Positions 61,090 to 64,000 of a stretch of DNA of 64,000 bases are shown here, piece by piece; within the stretch, counting starts at the first letter, position 1; each line of letters begins with the position of its first letter. Where the stretch lies: NCBI GenBank assembly GCA_012960475.1, contig DUBE01000040.1:27460-91459 (forward strand). The letters run 5' to 3'. A program made the position numbers and the translations under genes. This DNA is from Planctomycetota bacterium. GTDB taxonomy: Bacteria > Planctomycetota > UBA1135 > GCA-002686595. Under the pieces are notes generated by a model that was not told the origin of the DNA, made no database searches, and saw nothing but the letters and a program-made list of their open reading frames with translations.

Positions 61090-63284
61090 TTCGAAGCCAG
61101 GACACTGATCTCATCCCACGTGCTGGCCTGGCTTTGGTCTTGCTCGGGGTGGTGCTCCTGGCGGCGACAACCCGGGTAACTACGCGCACGGTGCTGGAGC
61201 CTGGTTTGGGGGTCGAGAGGGGCGAGAGTTTCGGCACTTTTGATCCTGACGGGCACTACCACATGCGTCGCCTGGAGCGAGCGCTCGGGGATGGGGGCGC
61301 GATTGCTGGGCGTGATCCGCTCCTGACTCAGGGAGAGTTGCAGGGAGTTGAAGTAGACCTGAAGGGAGCGCCGATTCCCTGGCCAGGTGGCTTTACACGC
61401 TTGCTTTGGTTGGTTGCGGCGCCCTTTGCTCCAGCTCAGGCAGGTCCGGCGAGGGATGCCTTCGTCGAGGTGTTCGTGGGTTCTTCGGCAGTGGTGTTTG
61501 GTGCGTTGCAGGCCTTGGTCGCAGCCCTGGCGGCGGCACTCCTGGTGCGAGGCACGGGTGCATTGGGAGCAGCCATGGTGGCCGGCAGTGTCGTAGCCCT
61601 TGCACCGGCGGCTTTGCGTTATTCGTTCCTGGGAATGGGGGACCATCATGCGCTGGCTTCAGGTCTGATCGTGCTGAGTCTGTTGTTGCTCGACTCCCTG
61701 CTGCGGGTCACTTCTGATGGCGTTCCTGTTCTGCGCACTGTTGCCGCGGCGGGGACCCTGGCTGTGGGGATTTCGATCTGGTTGCCGTGCTCGGGTCTGA
61801 TGGGTCTGGCGGCACCCCTGTTTGCCTTTGGTTGTTGGCGGGCGGGGCCGAGTTCCCAAGGAGCAAAAGACCTAGCTCGTACGGCGTTGCTCTACTTCGT
61901 CAGTGTAGCTCTGTTTCTCTTGCCAATGGGATTGAGCAGTCCCTGGCCTTGGAGTCGTTTACTTGAACCCTCGTTGATGCACCCTTTGGTAGCAGCATGT
62001 TTGGGTTTGTGCTTCTTGTCGCTAGCCTGGTCACCACGGAGTCCTTGGGTTCTGCGTGGAGTCGTTGCTTTGGTCGTGGGGGCCCTGGTGATTGCGGGGG
62101 TGCCAGGGGAAGCGCAGGCTGGTTTTCAGCGCGCCCTGGCTTGGGTCAGTGCTCGCGATTCGTTCATTGGGAGCATCAGTGAGAGCCGTCCACCAGGGGC
62201 GGCCCTCCTGAACTGGACCGGTCCCGGGCTCGTACTGGCCGCCTGGGGCCTGATTTTTCCTTGGCGGCGAGAGATGTTGCTCTGGCGGTTCATGTTTTTG
62301 GGTGTTCTCTGGGCAGGTTGTCAGCAAGTGCGTTTCATCGAGACTCTGGTGCCCCTGATGGCTGTTCTGGGGGGGGTTGCCTTTGGTTCTCTCGATCTTG
62401 TGGCTCGGCGCCCTCGGCTCTGGTCTTTGGGGGCTGCGATGCTCTTGCTTGGGATTCATGGTTGGTTGCCTGGGGGAGTTCCAGACTGGACCAGGGGATC
62501 TGCCTTGTCTGACCGAGAGTCCACAACCCTGACTTCTCATCGCAGCATCCGCGAGGCCTGCCGTTGGTTGCGCAGGCAACCCGATCCGGGTCCCGAGAGG
62601 GCTGTCTTGGCCCAATGGGACCTGGGGCACGGGATCGAGTGGCTGGCCCGGCGGCGGACTCTGGCCAGCAACTTTGGGGCCTATCTGGGAGGCGATACCT
62701 TCCTTGCCCCGTGGGTTGCTCTGGCGAGCACGGACGATGGAGAGTTGCGAGAGTCTCTTTCAAGTCAGCGGGTCAGTCACATCTTGGTGACCAGTCGTTG
62801 GCAGCGTAATCAGGAGCCCTGGATCAAGAACCTTGGTGTGGATGCAATTCCAGCGGGTGCCCTCGTGAGTCGCCTTGTGGAGTTCCGAGAGGTCCCAGGG
62901 TTCTTGCGATTGGTGCACCAGTCGCCTCTGGAACTCTTTGATCGCGTTCATGCTCAGGATCCGGATCCCCTGCCCGGAGCTCGGATCTATGAAGTGGTTC
63001 CAGGCGCAATTCTGGTGGCCAGGGTGGATCCTGGCGAGGTCTTGCAGGTGGCTCTGCCCTTGAGCCTCTCCGATGGCCAGCGTTTGATGCATCGGGCGCG
63101 TGCCACAGCAGGGGCTGATGGCGAGGCAAGGATTCGACTCCCCTATCCCAGCGATGGACAGGTTGTCGGTGATGTGATGGGGGGCGAGTTGCGTTGGAGT
63201 TGCGCTGGTCACTCGGGCGTGTACACGGTCAGCGAAGACGACATTCGCAAGGGTCGCAGGGTGGTTCTTTGGTCGGACTCCTAG
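61086..63284 (+). CDS. STT3/PglB-like oligosaccharyltransferase-family membrane protein
   Basis: The protein of about 732 residues has around a dozen transmembrane helices and a C-terminal soluble domain, like STT3. FDPDGHYHMRR (about residues 52-62) matches the catalytic DxD-type loop, GDHH (185-188) the second metal motif, SISES (364-368) the SVSE-type loop, and QWDLGHGIEWLA (510-521) stands at the WWDYG site, strongly altered. This could be an oligosaccharide transferase, or a relative with another acceptor. The TTG start at 61086 overlaps the YejM-like stop; a GTG at 61056 is an alternative. Confidence 0.75.
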   Translation: MIRSQDTDLIPRAGLALVLLGVVLLAATTRVTTRTVLEPGLGVERGESFGTFDPDGHYHMRRLERALGDGGAIAGRDPLLTQGELQGVEVDLKGAPIPWPGGFTRLLWLVAAPFAPAQAGPARDAFVEVFVGSSAVVFGALQALVAALAAALLVRGTGALGAAMVAGSVVALAPAALRYSFLGMGDHHALASGLIVLSLLLLDSLLRVTSDGVPVLRTVAAAGTLAVGISIWLPCSGLMGLAAPLFAFGCWRAGPSSQGAKDLARTALLYFVSVALFLLPMGLSSPWPWSRLLEPSLMHPLVAACLGLCFLSLAWSPRSPWVLRGVVALVVGALVIAGVPGEAQAGFQRALAWVSARDSFIGSISESRPPGAALLNWTGPGLVLAAWGLIFPWRREMLLWRFMFLGVLWAGCQQVRFIETLVPLMAVLGGVAFGSLDLVARRPRLWSLGAAMLLLGIHGWLPGGVPDWTRGSALSDRESTTLTSHRSIREACRWLRRQPDPGPERAVLAQWDLGHGIEWLARRRTLASNFGAYLGGDTFLAPWVALASTDDGELRESLSSQRVSHILVTSRWQRNQEPWIKNLGVDAIPAGALVSRLVEFREVPGFLRLVHQSPLELFDRVHAQDPDPLPGARIYEVVPGAILVARVDPGEVLQVALPLSLSDGQRLMHRARATAGADGEARIRLPYPSDGQVVGDVMGGELRWSCAGHSGVYTVSEDDIRKGRRVVLWSDS

Positions 63285-63371
63285 GCCGAGGTTGACTCAA
63301 ACTGAGACATCAGGTGGGAGCACCCCTTCTGTGGGTGGAGATCAGGGGCTGATTGCGCCGATCCACTTTGG

Positions 63372-64000
63372 ATGATCTCCCCCCGTGCTCTTGTCTTCGG
63401 TGTCTTGTTTATTGTGGCCGGCTTCATTTGGCAGCTGGCTCAGCCCTTTGGTGGTGCGCAGCCCGTAGAAGGTCCCCAGGATCCGACCGAGGCCCAGGTC
63501 GCTACCACTTCTGTCGACCTTGCTAGTGGTTCCAGGCTGGTGCAATCTGTCAGCACCCGGCTCAAGGTGATCTCCCTCGAGCCAGATGATGGAGACCGGG
63601 TCTTTCTGCGTGAGGCCCTGCCCGACGGAGTCGCAGAAGAGCGTGAAGTGGAAGCGGGGCTATGGGTCCTGATTCAACCCGGGGCCTGGATCGCGGCGCT
63701 TGAATCAGCTGAGGGAGTGCGCAACGAAAAAACAGTCTTTGTGCCCGAAGGAGAGTCGGCGGTGGTGGAAATCCTCGCCAGCAAATTCGCTCAGGTCCAA
63801 GGGCGCCTCATGGAGCGCCACGGGGGACCGAGCGGTTCCCTGGATGTGTGGTTCCTGCCCGAGGGTCTAGAGCATCCCGAGACCCAATTGGACAGCGCAA
63901 GTCTGCCCAGGTCCCGCTGCACATTTGAGGGGGGCTTCAGGTCTCCTTACCTGGAACCGGGCAATTGGCGCATTTCGGTTGGTCCGGTTGGCATGGCCCT
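63372..64000 (+). CDS. Partial gene, membrane-anchored or secreted protein
   Basis: An ATG at 63372 opens a frame that stays open to the window edge, giving at least 209 residues. The N-terminus (ALVFGVLFIVAGFIWQLA) is a signal or anchor helix, followed by a polar spacer and beta-rich segments such as EPDDGDRVFLREALPDG. No domain is recognised with certainty, although the pattern recalls repeated carboxypeptidase-regulatory-like folds. It lies 87 bases after the STT3-like gene on the same strand. Confidence 0.6.
   Translation, partial: MISPRALVFGVLFIVAGFIWQLAQPFGGAQPVEGPQDPTEAQVATTSVDLASGSRLVQSVSTRLKVISLEPDDGDRVFLREALPDGVAEEREVEAGLWVLIQPGAWIAALESAEGVRNEKTVFVPEGESAVVEILASKFAQVQGRLMERHGGPSGSLDVWFLPEGLEHPETQLDSASLPRSRCTFEGGFRSPYLEPGNWRISVGPVGMA

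Noticed and set aside
1..64000. CRISPR arrays, insertion sequences, prophage or integron signals
   Set aside because: I looked for regularly spaced repeats, transposase motifs, integrases and attachment-site-like repeats and found none.

Overview
The window reads as ordinary chromosome of a GC-rich, Gram-negative-type, aerobic heterotroph. Several lipoprotein signal peptides, a YejM-like envelope protein, MurD and an Isc-type Fe-S system point to a diderm bacterium. The McsA-ClpC pair, a DUF6677-type membrane protein, a PEGA lipoprotein, sulfatase-fold proteins and an STT3-like transferase make me favour Planctomycetota or a neighbouring phylum. That is an inference: there is no rRNA here and I could not run a search. 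I see no insertion sequence, prophage, CRISPR array or rRNA operon. One tRNA gene, tRNA-Ser(GCU), is present.

Layout. 1-2.7 kb: a DUF309 protein, a Met-rich secreted protein, and a 74-codon SelW/Rdx selenoprotein interrupted by an in-frame UGA followed by a hairpin with a GGUCU loop. 2.7-8.7 kb: pyruvate kinase, then an FlhG/MinD-like ATPase, a ParA ATPase, an acidic double helix-hairpin-helix protein and an exported helical protein. 8.7-16.9 kb: aminotransferase, UPRTase-like protein, ferredoxin FdxA, a YgiQ radical SAM protein, a lipoprotein and a UshA-type 5'-nucleotidase. 16.9-21 kb: a CoA/beta-oxidation-like trio and two small membrane-anchored proteins. 21-28.5 kb: a tightly coupled GlcD-GlcE-GlcF glycolate oxidase operon preceded by a ROK kinase and a divergent glycogen-synthase-like protein, then an M48 lipoprotein protease. 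28.5-31.4 kb: GpmI, a membrane protein and a fatty-acid-hydroxylase-like protein.

31.4-37.4 kb holds a five-gene operon: ethanolamine-type permease, glutamine-synthetase-like ligase, iron alcohol dehydrogenase, gamma-glutamyl hydrolase and aldehyde dehydrogenase. It can be read as a complete gamma-glutamylation route for an amino alcohol such as ethanolamine. 37.6-39.4 kb: pterin dehydratase, a BtuF-like protein and a DCC-family protein. 39.5-44.7 kb: iscR-iscS-iscU-iscA-hscB-hscA, with a palindrome in the candidate promoter. 44.8-52.2 kb: a small zinc-ribbon protein, DprA, a large sulfatase-fold lipoprotein, small membrane proteins, a thioesterase, a second DUF309 protein and a HEAT protein. 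52.6-58.8 kb: PEGA lipoprotein, MurD, a stand-alone Clp_N protein, McsA and ClpC. 59.1-64 kb: the YejM-like protein, the STT3-like membrane protein, and a gene running off the window.

Glycolate oxidation, ethanolamine-type catabolism, nucleotidase and beta-oxidation genes together suggest a consumer of phytoplankton exudate and membrane breakdown products (inference). Neighbouring genes are often coupled by 4-bp stop-start overlaps, including an unusual set of TTGA overlaps with TTG starts.
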